Below the pieces are notes generated by a model. It was not told where the DNA came from. It saw nothing but the letters and a program-made list of their open reading frames with translations, and ran no database searches. From NCBI GenBank assembly GCA_039707465.1, contig CM077658.1, positions 14,328,074 through 14,392,073 of the forward strand: DNA of 64,000 bases. The letters run 5' to 3'. The stretch comes from Rhabdophis nuchalis. Its lineage: Eukaryota > Chordata > Lepidosauria > Squamata > Natricidae. Of this stretch, positions 10,901 to 19,610 are shown piece by piece. Within the stretch, counting starts at the first letter, position 1, and every line of letters begins with the position of its first letter. The translations under genes and the position numbers were made by a program.

Positions 10901-11547
10901 GATTTTTAAATGATGTTTTGCATCATCCCCCACTACAGTGAGTTGGCCAAAACAAGACGGGCCTGTTTAATGCAAACCCATCTCTGTCAGGGTTTAATTT
11001 AATTTAATTTTCAAATTTTTATACCGCCCCTGCTCCACAATGGGACTCGGGGCAGTGCACAGAAGATAAAAAGTAAAAACAACAGCATACACATCCTATA
11101 AATACAATCCACAATTTAAAACCGAATTAAATAAATATCACTGTGCTACAAAGATTAAAACTATAAAACCCTCTATTAAAATTAAATTTACATTATTAAA
11201 CTCTAAGCCAGGCCGGCCAGATGGAAAAAATGTGATTTGAGCTCCTGACGGAACAGGCACAGGCCCGTGACGGTGCGAATATTGGGGGGCAGGTCGTTCC
11301 AGAGAGCCGGACCCGCCACAGAGAAGGGTTGAACCTTGATGGTCAAGAGGTCCAAATGCATTCTGCTGAGGGGAGGATTCTGGGCTGACCCAGACCGATC
11401 CTCTAAATCTTATGAGGTCCTTTGTTGTGGCAGCCGGAAATCAGCGTGGAAGAGAGCACCCAATGCATTGTGACTGTGCTGTCCAAGCTTTGCGAAGAGG
11501 ACAATGGAACCTTTCTGGATCGGTTGGGTCATCGGCTTCCCTGGTGA
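4959..11547 (+). CDS. SDR copy B, complete, sniffer/C-factor-like carbonyl reductase family
   Basis: Six exons: 4959-5114, 5920-5971, 7748-7935, 8570-8728, 9790-9897 and 11434-11547, all with GT-AG junctions, giving 258 residues. Classical SDR features: TGSDRGIG at residues 15-22 (dinucleotide binding), Asp70 starting DVT (adenine contact), NNAG at 98-101, INMSS with probable catalytic Ser162, Tyr181 and Lys185 (YRCSK), and HPGSVKT in exon 5. The family is NAD(P)H-dependent and cytosolic; sniffer-type enzymes reduce carbonyl compounds. The actual substrate is unknown. The start is chosen because MAQP is conserved among the copies just before the Gly-rich strand. No signal peptide or membrane segment. 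AATAAA follows at 11596. No disabling change was found. Confidence 0.88.
5259..5599 (+). mobile_element. tRNA-derived SINE with (ACCTTT)n tail
   Basis: The head 'GTGACTCAGTGGCTAAGAC' and 'GATTTGAATCCCTAG' resemble A and B boxes of a tRNA. The body ends in AACCTTTACCTTTACCTTT. It lies in intron 1 of copy B. Minus-strand relatives lie at 26090-26368 and 60310-60585. Confidence 0.75.
6715..6825 (+). mobile_element. BovB/RTE-like LINE fragment
   Basis: Encodes RWLDGVTEAVGVSFNGLR followed by EDREAWRNIVHGL in diverged form, typical of the C-terminus of RTE-type reverse transcriptases. Better copies are at 36690-36930 and 46943-47188. Confidence 0.6.
6852..7222 (+). mobile_element. L2-like LINE 3' end with (ATT)n tail
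   Basis: Encodes the AGPALWNDLPPDIRTTTD-type L2 tail, then the 3'UTR ending in the GC-rich 'CACCGCCCCGAGTCCCTGTG' segment and ATT repeats. It is inserted in intron 2 of copy B, which explains that intron's length (1776 bp). Confidence 0.8.
7352..7485. mobile_element. hAT-type MITE
   Basis: Ends are CAGGGGTATCAAACTC and GAGTTTGACAGCCCTG in inverted orientation. The flanks TCTTAAGA and ACCTAAGA are an imperfect 8-bp target duplication, so this is an older insertion. Confidence 0.7.
8092..8377. mobile_element. hAT-type MITE
   Basis: Terminal inverted repeats CAGGGGTGGGATTCTA and GATCCCACCACTG. It lies in intron 3 of copy B, absent from the equivalent introns of other copies, which are about 300 bp shorter. 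Confidence 0.7.
9125..9545 (-). mobile_element. Rex1-like LINE 3' end
   Basis: The minus strand encodes ERKALQRGINSAQETIGCPL and LLPSGRRYQSIASRTNRFKG with SFYPWAVRLLN, the recognisable C-terminal motif of Rex1/CR1-like ORF2. The open part is 9174-9527; the AT-rich 3' end lies at 9125. It sits in intron 4 of copy B. Confidence 0.75.
9555..9622. repeat. AT-rich palindromic (TAATA)n tract
   Basis: Self-complementary mixtures of AATAT and TAATA units; likely a simple-repeat expansion. Confidence 0.8.
9960..10132. mobile_element. Penelope-like foldback segment in intron 5 of copy B
   Basis: Two inverted arms: 'GTGTTTCATTACCCAACTA' near 10000 and 'CTGATGACGTTACCTAGTTT' near 10057. Each resembles a hammerhead core (CTGATGA, stem, GAAA). 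In this copy the plus-strand arm has GAAAT and the minus-strand arm CTGATGG. Confidence 0.5.
10330..10447. mobile_element. hAT MITE right-end fragment
   Basis: Ends AATCCCACCATTG like the other CAGGGGTGGGATT...AATCCCACCACTG elements. The left half is missing. Confidence 0.45.
10614..10770. mobile_element. Palindromic hAT MITE with internal triplication
   Basis: A relative of the 130-bp foldbacks. The unit 'GGACTTCAACTCCCAGAG' plus 'TGGACTGG' is repeated three times in one arm, apparently by replication slippage within the hairpin. Confidence 0.65.
10990..11360 (-). mobile_element. L2-like LINE 3' end, minus strand
   Basis: Reverse complement of the L2 tail: 'ACCGCCCCTGCTCCACAATG' near 11022, then coding remnants such as 'GTCGTTCCAGAGAGCCGG' near 11293. 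It is more diverged than the other L2 copies. Confidence 0.65.
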
Positions 11548-11595
11548 TTCATCGGTCTCACCTTAACGTCATAGAGCGAGAGATGACGGAGCCCC

Positions 11596-11601
11596 AATAA
11601 A
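11596..11601 (+). promoter_or_regulatory. Polyadenylation signal of copy B
   Basis: AATAAA 49 bp after the stop codon. Confidence 0.6.
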
Positions 11602-11878
11602 TCATTGGATGCCACGAAAAGCTTGGTTTGTTTTTCTTTCAGGGGGTGGTTTATTTATTTATTTTTTTAAAAAAGAACATTGACCCGCTGTAAATTGGGG
11701 AGGCTGGAAATATTGACTTCAACGGAAGGTGTATAAAACATGCATTTACTATCTCACATGTGGTGTTAGAGGATGAGAAAATCGCTCCCTAAATGTCAGG
11801 CCACTACTGTGGTCTATTTGTTTCAAGTATCTTTTCAGAATGCATTCTTCAAACACACGGCTATAAAAACACATATGC

Positions 11879-11919
11879 AAACACACACACAAACACACAC
11901 ACACACACACACACACGCA
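11879..11919 (+). repeat. (CA)n microsatellite
   Basis: About 19 CA units with a few AA or GC interruptions. Confidence 0.9.
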
Positions 11920-12123
11920 CATAGATGCACACACATTTATGGAAAATAAACAAGCAGCTTCCGTCCTTTTTTTCAGTAGTTATCAAACTAACAGAGGGCC
12001 CCGCTCAATATTAGAAAAAAACCCTTCAGCCTCTTAATCAATCCTTTTTCAGCTGGAATTCCAGAAATCCAGAACTCATCATTTCACTTTTTTTTTTCAT
12101 TTCCAGAAAAGAAAGGTCTATAG

Positions 12124-12499
12124 CAGTGATGGCTAAACTTTTTTGGCGCGCGTGCCAAAAGCGGGGGAAGCGCAGGGGGCGTCGTGCGTGGGCGTGCCAC
12201 ACCCATAATGCTATGTGCGTGACCCCCTGCTTTTGGCGTGCTTTTTTCGCCCTCCCCAGGCTCCGGAGGCTTTCTAGGAGCCTGGGGAGGGTGAAAACAG
12301 CCTCCACTCCCCACCTCCAGAGGCTTCAGGAGCTTCCCTGAAGCCTCCAGAGGGCGAAAAACAGCCTCAAAAGAAGGCCTAAAATCAGCTGGCCAGCGCA
12401 CACAAGCATGCTGGAGCTGACAGGGCAACGCCTCGCGTGCCCTAAGAAATGGTTCCGAGTGCCACCTGTGGCACCCGTGCCATAGGTTCGCCATCACTG
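12124..12499. mobile_element. hAT-type MITE with perfect 8-bp target duplication
   Basis: Ends CAGTGATGGCTAA and TTCGCCATCACTG, flanked on both sides by GTCTATAG (12116-12123 and 12500-12507). GC-rich interior. Lies between copies B and C. Confidence 0.85.
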
Positions 12500-12527
12500 G
12501 TCTATAGTTTCCAGACTTTTATAAGAA

Positions 12528-12640
12528 TACCGTATTTTTCAGAGTTTAAGACGCTCCGAAGTATAAGACTCACCTAGCTTTTGGAGAGGAAAACAAGATG
12601 AAAAAATCTGCCTCTGCCTCCCAGCAATTTGCCTTCTTGC
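12528..12640. mobile_element. MITE fragment with CCGTATTTTTC terminus
   Basis: Begins ACCGTATTTTTCAGAG followed by 'TTTAAGACGCTCC' and 'AGTATAAGACTCACC', the inverted form of the end seen at 4150-4172. The right boundary is not visible. Confidence 0.5.
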
Positions 12641-12769
12641 AGCAAACAGCAAACAGCCTGATTAGCACAAGCAGCTGATTGTCAGTTGGATTGGCCTCAC
12701 AATGATCAGCTGCAGGGATTGCCACAGCCCATTGCCGCCTCTGTGTGTCCCATTTTCCTCCTGTTCTAA

Positions 12770-13263
12770 GGTGATCTGGTGGCACTTGCCAGTCGAAGAG
12801 GATAAGGCTATGAAAAGAGTGAATGTGCCACAAGTGGATGAGTGTCTGTGCCACAACTTCCAGGTTCAGGCAGGCCATAACATGAAGAATGACATGTAAT
12901 GTGAGGCATGCTTATCCATCCTTTTTCCACTGATGAATTCAGGAATAGGAGTGCCCTATACATTATATCACAGCTGGGGGTGCAAGTAAATAATAGACAA
13001 ATTTTGTGGAGCAAAATCTTCCCTCCACCCCGAACGTTCCTTCGGCTCTAGCAAGCAATGTTGCTTTCTTTAATAAGTTACTTGTGGTGAGCCAGCCAGA
13101 GTCACAGGGAGTTGGCAGCCAACAATTTGATAATAAAGTTCTTCAGAAGATCTAAAGGTGGGCGTTGCCTTTTCCTTATAAAGTTGCTTCTCCATAGTGA
13201 GAAGAGGCATTTGAAACAAACAATTGAGCAAGTTGGAAGCAGAAGCTGCAGGTCCTTGAAGAG
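12770..13263 (+). promoter_or_regulatory. Upstream conserved block of copy C
   Basis: Homologous to the regions upstream of D and F, including 'GTGGCACTT', 'CATAACATGAAGAATGAC' and 'TGAATTCAGGAATAGGAGTG'. A TATA-like TATAAAG at 13177-13183 lies 81 bp before the start codon and is shared only with copy D. The transcription start is inferred, not proven. Confidence 0.45.
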
Positions 13264-16200
13264 ATGGCTCAGCCGGTTGATCTCTGCGTCTTCAGTGTTC
13301 TGGTGACAGGATCTAATCGGGGGATCGGCCTGGGTCTGGTGAAGAGGTTTCTGGAGCTGCCTTCTCCACCCAAATGGGTCTTTGCTACAACTATGGACCT
13401 GGTGGAAGAAGACAACACGGTAAGCTTTGAGCCAGGCAATAGAGTGTGGAAGGCTTTGGGAAGCGATATATAGTTGGATTAAGTTGAATGGGTACGATCC
13501 TATCTACACTGTTTTCCCGAAAATAAGACCTTCCCAGATAATAAGCCCAAATGGGCTTTTGAGCGGACATGTTAAAATAAGCCCTCCCCCAAAATATTGC
13601 AACACAGCAGCAGCCGTGAGGTGACCACACTCTCCACCTCCTGTGCCTCAAAAATAATAAGACCTCCCCAAAAATAAGGCCAAGTGGTTATTTCGGGGGT
13701 CAAAAGAAAATAAGACCCTGTCTTATTTTTGGGGAAACATGGCAGCATTATGCCTTAATGTGGTTTTTCAAGCATTGTTCAGTCAGAGATGTTGCACATC
13801 TAATGAAGCAGGAATTGCGTCCCTTTCCTGCTTGCTCTGGCTTTTGAGAGTCTCCTCTTTGATATTCAACTCACACCCTTGTTTGTGAATTTTAACTCTC
13901 AGAAAAAATCTTTTTTTTTTTTTTTGGCTGCAGGAGCTGAGAGAGATGGCTTGCAAATATCCGAATCTGGTGGTGTTGCAGTTAGGTAAGTTTCAAGGGC
14001 CATGTGAAAATGGAGCAAATATAGTATTATGCAAACATCTGGAGTAACCAAACTTATTCTCGGAACTAACCAAAGCTGTAAATATCAGGGTTAGGGTTAT
14101 GAAAGTCAGCTCCCCAGAAGAAAAGACTCTCTGGAAAACAGTTTTCTCCAGAGAATGTTTTGAACAATGGGGTGTCATGATAAGTATTGTGTTCCATTTG
14201 TTGACTCTTCAGCGTTGATGTTGAAGACATCACATAAATACTGTTGGTACGATCAGATGACTCATCAATAAACTTATTTGTTGCTGGTGGTGATGGTTGC
14301 GGTTGGATTTGGTGTGGTTTCTTTGAGTTGGGATAGATTGTTGTGTGTTCCCTCCCGCAGTTAAAAATAGACAAACTGCTCCCCCTTCCAAGGAGGTTGT
14401 GAGTTCAGTCCTAGGTAGAGGCAGATGTAGGCTCTAGGGGTTGGACTGGATGACCTGCAAGGTCCCTTCCAACTCTGTTAATCTGTTAAACTTTGTCAAG
14501 GGCATCTGACATAAGGTAACATCTGCATCTCTCTGCTTTGAGAAGGGAAGGAGACTATATATAGCAGTGTTTGTCAAAATGAGCAGCTTTAAGATACGTG
14601 GACTTCAACTCCCAGAACTAAACTCCAAACTGAGAGTCAATAAAATTGATGAATAGAATCTATGATAGGTTGCCATAGATTATTTTAGCAGGCAACTTTT
14701 ATATTAGTTCAAAGATCTCAGGGAGACCTCGTGTGTATCTTTTAATTATTTATTCAATTTCTATAGCCGCCTCTCTCAATGCAATTGACTCAATTGTTGG
14801 TCAGGGTGTGAATGCTGTGGAAACAGAGTTAGTTGGGAATTTAACCAATGGTTTGGGTTATTCAGTCATGACTTGGGTATAATGCCTAAAGACCATTTGA
14901 GTTAGTTTACCCTTATGCGCGAGTCAGTTCAGAGCAGAGTGACTAGGTCAACTTATGTAATCATAAAATTTCTTGCATTCCTGCTTTGTTTTGATACCCC
15001 TCAGGCTCTAAACTTCTGGGGATGAAGCTCTCTGGCTGCTATTCCAGAAGATGGTTAGTGGCATGAAGAGGGAACAAGATCTGTGGTTTAAGGAAGCTAT
15101 TGCCTTACCATTCTTGAAACTCCATGTTGCTGATATTGCTAATGAGATTGTTTTTTCCTTAGATGTTACTAAACTTGAAAGCATCCAGGCCGCTCTGAGG
15201 GAAGTTCAGAAATGTGTTGGAGAAGGTGGGCTGACCATCCTAATCAACAATGCCGGCACTTGGGCCTTCAATGATCTGCAAACCGAAAATGCCAAGGATA
15301 TGATGAAAGTTTACTCTGTCGATGTGATTGGAACCCTACAAATGAGTCAGGTTCGTTTATGAATGAAACCCCTTTCAATGCAAGGGGGACTGCTTTAATC
15401 AAAGAAGAAAAGATTAAGACATTGAATTCAGTACAACATGAAGGCACAGTAAGACTGTAGTGCCTCAAAAGAATGAAGTAGAAATTGTACATTGACTTGG
15501 GATCAGGTTGACACATTAGGAGTGGATGCTCCCTTTTAGGGAGTGTTGAAACATAGCAGTTGTCTTGGCTGTGCTCAGATTAGGATCAGGCTATGAAGGT
15601 CTTGGAGAAGTCTACGAAGGTCCTCTTTGGAAAGAAGACAGAAGACCTTTCCCTATCATTGTACAGCTCCTTTTCCTACATATAACTGCACCTCCTTCTC
15701 TTTTCTTCTCTCGACAAGGCATTCCTACCCTTGCTGAAGAAGGCAGCCCGGAGGAGCCCATGTCAAGGGTTGAGCACCAGCAAGGCGGCCATTATTAACA
15801 TATCCAGCAATGGAGGCTCAATTGAACTTGTGGCTTATTGGGACCAATATAAACTAATTGGATACCGCTGCGCTAAGGTACCTCATGAGTTTTCTAAGTG
15901 GACCTACCTGCAGATAGTGGGACCTCCCTTTTCATCCACAATTCATGGAACTAAAAACGACCTCCCAAATATAAATATTCTACATTTCCCTCCAAATCAA
16001 TTGGAGTCATCTAAGGCAGGGGTTCCCAAACTTAGCAACTTTAAGACTTGTGGACTTCAACTCCCAGAATTCTCCAGCCAGCATAGCTGGCTGGAGAATT
16101 CTGGAAGTTGAAGTCCACAAGTCTTAAAGTTGCCAAGTTTGGGAACCCCTGATCTAAGGGTTAGTTTCACTTTGACACAGTTAACACAACTATATACAGT

Positions 16201-18222
16201 CAATACATAAAAAGAACATATGTGAAGGCGCTTCCTTGAGAATGAAATAGAAATAGAACAGGACCTTGGAGGTCTCCTAGTCCAGCTCACTGCTCAAGCA
16301 GAAGAACTTCTACTATTTGAGATAAGTGACTGTCTAGTCTCTCCCTAAAAAACCTCAAGTGATGGAGCACCCATCTTCCTTTTAGCTCTTCCTCACGAAA
16401 ACTTCATCCAAATTCAATTGTTCCTTTTATTTTAAAACAAAAGAGATGTTATTTACCAGTGAGAAAGATTGACCTCTCACATAAGGATTGAGATTAAGAG
16501 GGGGGAAAAACATAACTTGAATGGGTGGTCTTTGTGCATTTTGATGCTACAAGAAACTTTTTCCTTTTTGTCGATGTGTAAAAGCGAAAACGTCATCAGA
16601 ACAAAACTAATATTGATGGGAATGGCTGCCTTGGGGAGATACAAATACTAATTTCAAATAACAACTATTTGATGGGACTTTGGTTTGACAGGCAGGTTAT
16701 TAAAAATACCTGACACACATTTTCATATGCATGAAATTTTTTTCCAACCCTGCAGGCTGCTTTAAACATGCTCACCAAGTGCCAATCTCTTGAGTATCCG
16801 ACCAATGGGATTATGAGCATTGCCATCCATCCTGGCTCAGTTAAAACTGCTGACAATCCAGATGTAAGTATTCAGACATACATCAGGGTGGTGTTACCTC
16901 CCCTACCAGTTTGCAAATCTTCTCACAAGTGGCACCTCCGTGCATGCGCTAAGCCTTCCGTCCATGCGCTTTTGGCTATAAAGGGCCTAGGTGGGATGCC
17001 ATAGAGCCTGGGCGGGGCCACCAGTGATTTCCGCTACCGGTTTGGGCAAACCGATCCAAACTGGTCCAAAATGGTAGAATGCCACCTCTGATCTACATGT
17101 ATACCCAAAGATAGACAAAAGACGTATGGATTATCTGATCTAAGTCACTGAAAGATTTAGTATTCTGATTGTTTCAAGTGGTGCAGTGGTGCAGTGGTTA
17201 GAGTGTAGTACTGCAGGCTACTTCTGCTACCTGCTGGCTGCCTACAATTTGGCGGTTCAAATCTCTCCAGGCTCAAGGTTGACTCAGCTTTCCATCCTTC
17301 CGAGGTGGGTAAAACGAGGACCCTAATTGTGGGGGCAATATGCTAACTCTAAACCGCTTAGAGAGGGCTGTAAAAGCACTGTGAAGTGGTATATAACTCT
17401 TATTGCTACTGCTATTTGGTTTTTATTGTCTTTTTTGATATAATAATGTGTTAGTAAAAATAAGAATATATCAAATACTTTTGTTAAGGCTATGTTACTA
17501 TTTAAATAAAAACATTAAGCTACATAGAAAAACAACAAAGAAATGGAAATTTTAGCTGAACAAATTGAACGAAGAGAACAAAGTTAACCCTAAAAAAGTT
17601 AAAAATCCATTTCTTTTTAAAAGAAAATCTATTATATCTTACCTTCTCATGTTTGAATCTCTTTTATTGGTGGCTCTCTCTATTTACAGAGCAAAATTTC
17701 TGCAGGAAAGCATGTGCTTTATATATGAAATGACAAGGACTCAGTCCATCTCATGTGTAGTATTCCAAAAAGGGTCCAACCATTTAATTTGTAAATCAAA
17801 CAATAAGAGTTTCACTTTGTCAATATTAGAAGTAATTATGTTCATTATCTATCTGCATTTGCAAGGTATGCTCCTATGTGATTAACCTAATTTAACCAAC
17901 TAATTTATCGATTTTCATGACATTTTACATCATCATCATCATGGCCTGCCCTCGTATAACTTTATAAGCCCAAATGAGATTGGCCTGTTTAATAGAAATT
18001 CATCTCTATCAGGGTAGAGTTGATTCTGTTGATCTGTTTAAGTGAGGGTCCTGGGCTGGGCAAGACTGATTCTTTAAACCTTACAAGATCTTTTTCTGGG
18101 GGCGGTAGCCGGAAATCAGTGTGGAAGAGAGCACTCAAGGCATCATGACTGTGCTGTCCAAGCTTTGTGAAGAAGACAACGGGACATTTGTGGATTGGTT
18201 GGGTCGCCCAATTCCCTGGTGA
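13264..18222 (+). CDS. SDR copy C, complete, sniffer/C-factor-like
   Basis: Exons 13264-13419, 13934-13985, 15163-15350, 15719-15877, 16756-16863 and 18109-18222; 258 residues, all junctions GT-AG. Gly motif TGSNRGIG, NNAG at 98-101 (preceded by LI where B, F, G and H have LY), ISSNGG with Ser162, YRCAK with Tyr181/Lys185, and HPGSVKTADN. All residues needed for SDR catalysis are present. Role as for the family: NAD(P)H-dependent reduction of an unknown carbonyl substrate. The loop before Tyr181 reads IELVAYWDQYKLI, unlike any other copy. The exon 6 acceptor is unusual (CTGGGGGCGGTAG, little pyrimidine tract) and is shared with D. C and D also share intron and 3'-flank sequence, so they arose by one duplication. 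Confidence 0.87.
13506..13736. mobile_element. MITE in intron 1 of copy C
   Basis: Inverted ends 'TTTTCCCGAAAATAAGACC' and 'CTTATTTTTGGGGAAAC'. Copy D lacks it at the same place ('GGGTACAATACCATG'), so it entered C after the C/D split or was never in D. Confidence 0.65.
14378..14492 (+). mobile_element. CR1-like LINE extreme 3' fragment
   Basis: Contains 'GGTTGGACTGGATGACCTGC' and 'AAGGTCCCTTCCAACTCTG', the CR1 3' end. The same piece is in intron 2 of copy D (about 21340-21470), so it predates the C/D duplication. Confidence 0.65.
16017..16151. mobile_element. Palindromic hAT MITE with perfect 8-bp target duplication
   Basis: A 135-bp near-perfect foldback, CAGGGGTTCCC...GGGAACCCCTG, flanked by ATCTAAGG on both sides (16009-16016 and 16152-16159). 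In intron 4 of copy C. Confidence 0.9.
16254..16400 (-). mobile_element. CR1-like LINE 3' fragment
   Basis: Contains 'GACCTTGGAGGTCTCCTAGT' and 'AGTGATGGAGCACCCATC', the reverse complement of the CR1 3' end and C-terminal coding sequence. Confidence 0.6.
16884..17092. mobile_element. hAT-like MITE
   Basis: Begins near CAGGGTGGTGTTACCTC and ends GAATGCCACCTCTG, inverted relatives of each other. In intron 5 of copy C; the corresponding intron of D lacks it. Confidence 0.55.
17180..17416 (+). mobile_element. tRNA-derived SINE (Sauria-type)
   Basis: The head 'GTGCAGTGGTTAGAGTG' and 'GGCGGTTCAAATCTC' resemble tRNA A and B boxes. The body has 'CCTTCCGAGGTGGGTAAAAC' and ends 'AGCACTGTGAAGTGGTATA' plus a GCTATT-type tail. 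Absent from the equivalent intron of D. Confidence 0.75.
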
Positions 18223-18266
18223 TCCATTGGTCTCACCTGAACAGACTGAGCGGTGATGGAGCCTCC

Positions 18267-18272
18267 AATAAA
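18267..18272 (+). promoter_or_regulatory. Polyadenylation signal of copy C
   Basis: AATAAA 45 bp after the stop codon, in a context shared with copies B and D. Confidence 0.6.
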
Positions 18273-18359
18273 CCACTCAACGTCATGGAAATCTTTGTTT
18301 GGTTTTCTGTTGATTTCAGAAGGGTTTTTAAAAAAATATTGTGTAATATTGGGGAGGTT

Positions 18360-18990
18360 GGGAAGACTGACTCAAAAAATGTATGAACACACATAATAAG
18401 AGCACGCACACAAACACTCAAAAGAAAGTCGAGAAGCCAAGCAATAAAAGAAAAAAAAGAAAGAAAGACAACTAAAGAAATAAAAATCCGAGAAGTTAAA
18501 GCAACTTCCAACCTTGTTTGCAACAAACTCATTGTCCTTCCATCCTCTTCCATATTACAAAATTCCTTCTGCGCCTTTTTCAGAAGTCACCCTTTCACTT
18601 TTTTCCCCATTTCCATCAAAATAATCCAGAATGTTTCCAGTCTTTAATAAAAGTATTTAGTCTTCTGTCCCTGTCCAAATAGCTCAGTGGTGCCAATTCT
18701 TCCAGTTCTGGCGTTTTCCCAATCCATTCTTCCATGGTGGGTGGTTCAGTATTCTTCCATCCTTGTGCATCTCCTTAGGCCAATCTCCCTCTATGCTGGT
18801 ACCTGAAGTGGTAAAGGCCACCTGAGCAATGAGCTGCTACTTCTTCCAGGGTGGGGTGTGTGTGTGAAGATGCTTCCTAGGGGAAGATAAGGTCAGAGAA
18901 GAATGTAGCAGATGATTTTTTTCCCCCTTCTCTGCTCCATTTTGAAGGGATGACAGGTTCTAAGGTGATCCAGTTCCTTGGTGGCACTTC
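18360..18990 (+). other. Family 3' flank block after copy C
   Basis: This non-coding block is repeated almost unchanged after copy D (24480-25040), in diverged form in relic E (27660-27893) and after H (59830-60235), and as its reverse complement after F (34690-35630), G (44070-45480) and before J (61160-62220). It travels with the gene in every duplication. No gene is seen in it. Confidence 0.7.
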
Positions 18991-19007
18991 CCAGTGGAAG
19001 AGGATAA

Positions 19008-19263
19008 TGTCAGAGTTTGTTGCAGAAATCACATCCAGAAAACACACAGAAATAACTCATTCAGCAGGATTCATAAACTTCTTTATATGCGCAATAACAC
19101 ATAAATAAATGTACAATGCCAACAGCAGATTCTTCCAACGTGGTAGAGAGAAGAGAATGGTTTCAGTTCAGAGAGCAGACTAGATTAGTTCTCTTGCACA
19201 GACTCAGAGCTACATAGATAAGCCACGCCCGGGCTCCAAGTTGGCTGGCATGGCTTTCTGTCA
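19008..19263. mobile_element. Solo-LTR-like insertion upstream of copy D
   Basis: Ends TGTCAGAGTTTG and TTTCTGTCA form short inverted termini (TG...CA). Contains TATAAAG on the minus strand near 19085. It is missing upstream of C, where other conserved sequence occupies the interval, so it came with a local deletion. Confidence 0.45.
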
Positions 19264-19610
19264 CCAAATATGAATTCAGGAATAGGAGTGCCCTATACAT
19301 TATATTACAGCTGAAGATGCAAGTAAATGGTAGACAAATTTTGTGGAGCAGTACCTTCTCTTCCCTGCACTCTGAACGTTCCTTCGGCTATAGCAAGCAA
19401 TGTTGCTTTCTTTAATAAGTTAATTGTGATGAGCCAGCCAGCGTCACTGGGAGTTGGCAGCAAACAAATTTAATAATAAATAAAGTGCTTCAGAAGATCT
19501 AAAGGTGGGTGTTGCCTGTGCCTTATAAAGTTGCTTCTCCATAGTGAGAAGACGCATTTGAAACAAACAATCGAGCAAGTTGGAAGCAGAAGCTGCAGGT
19601 CCTTGAAGAG
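19264..19610 (+). promoter_or_regulatory. Upstream conserved block of copy D
   Basis: Continues the family upstream block; TATAAAG at 19524-19530 is 81 bp before the start codon, in the same context as copy C. The distal half of the block (present in C) is replaced by the LTR-like insertion. Confidence 0.45.
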
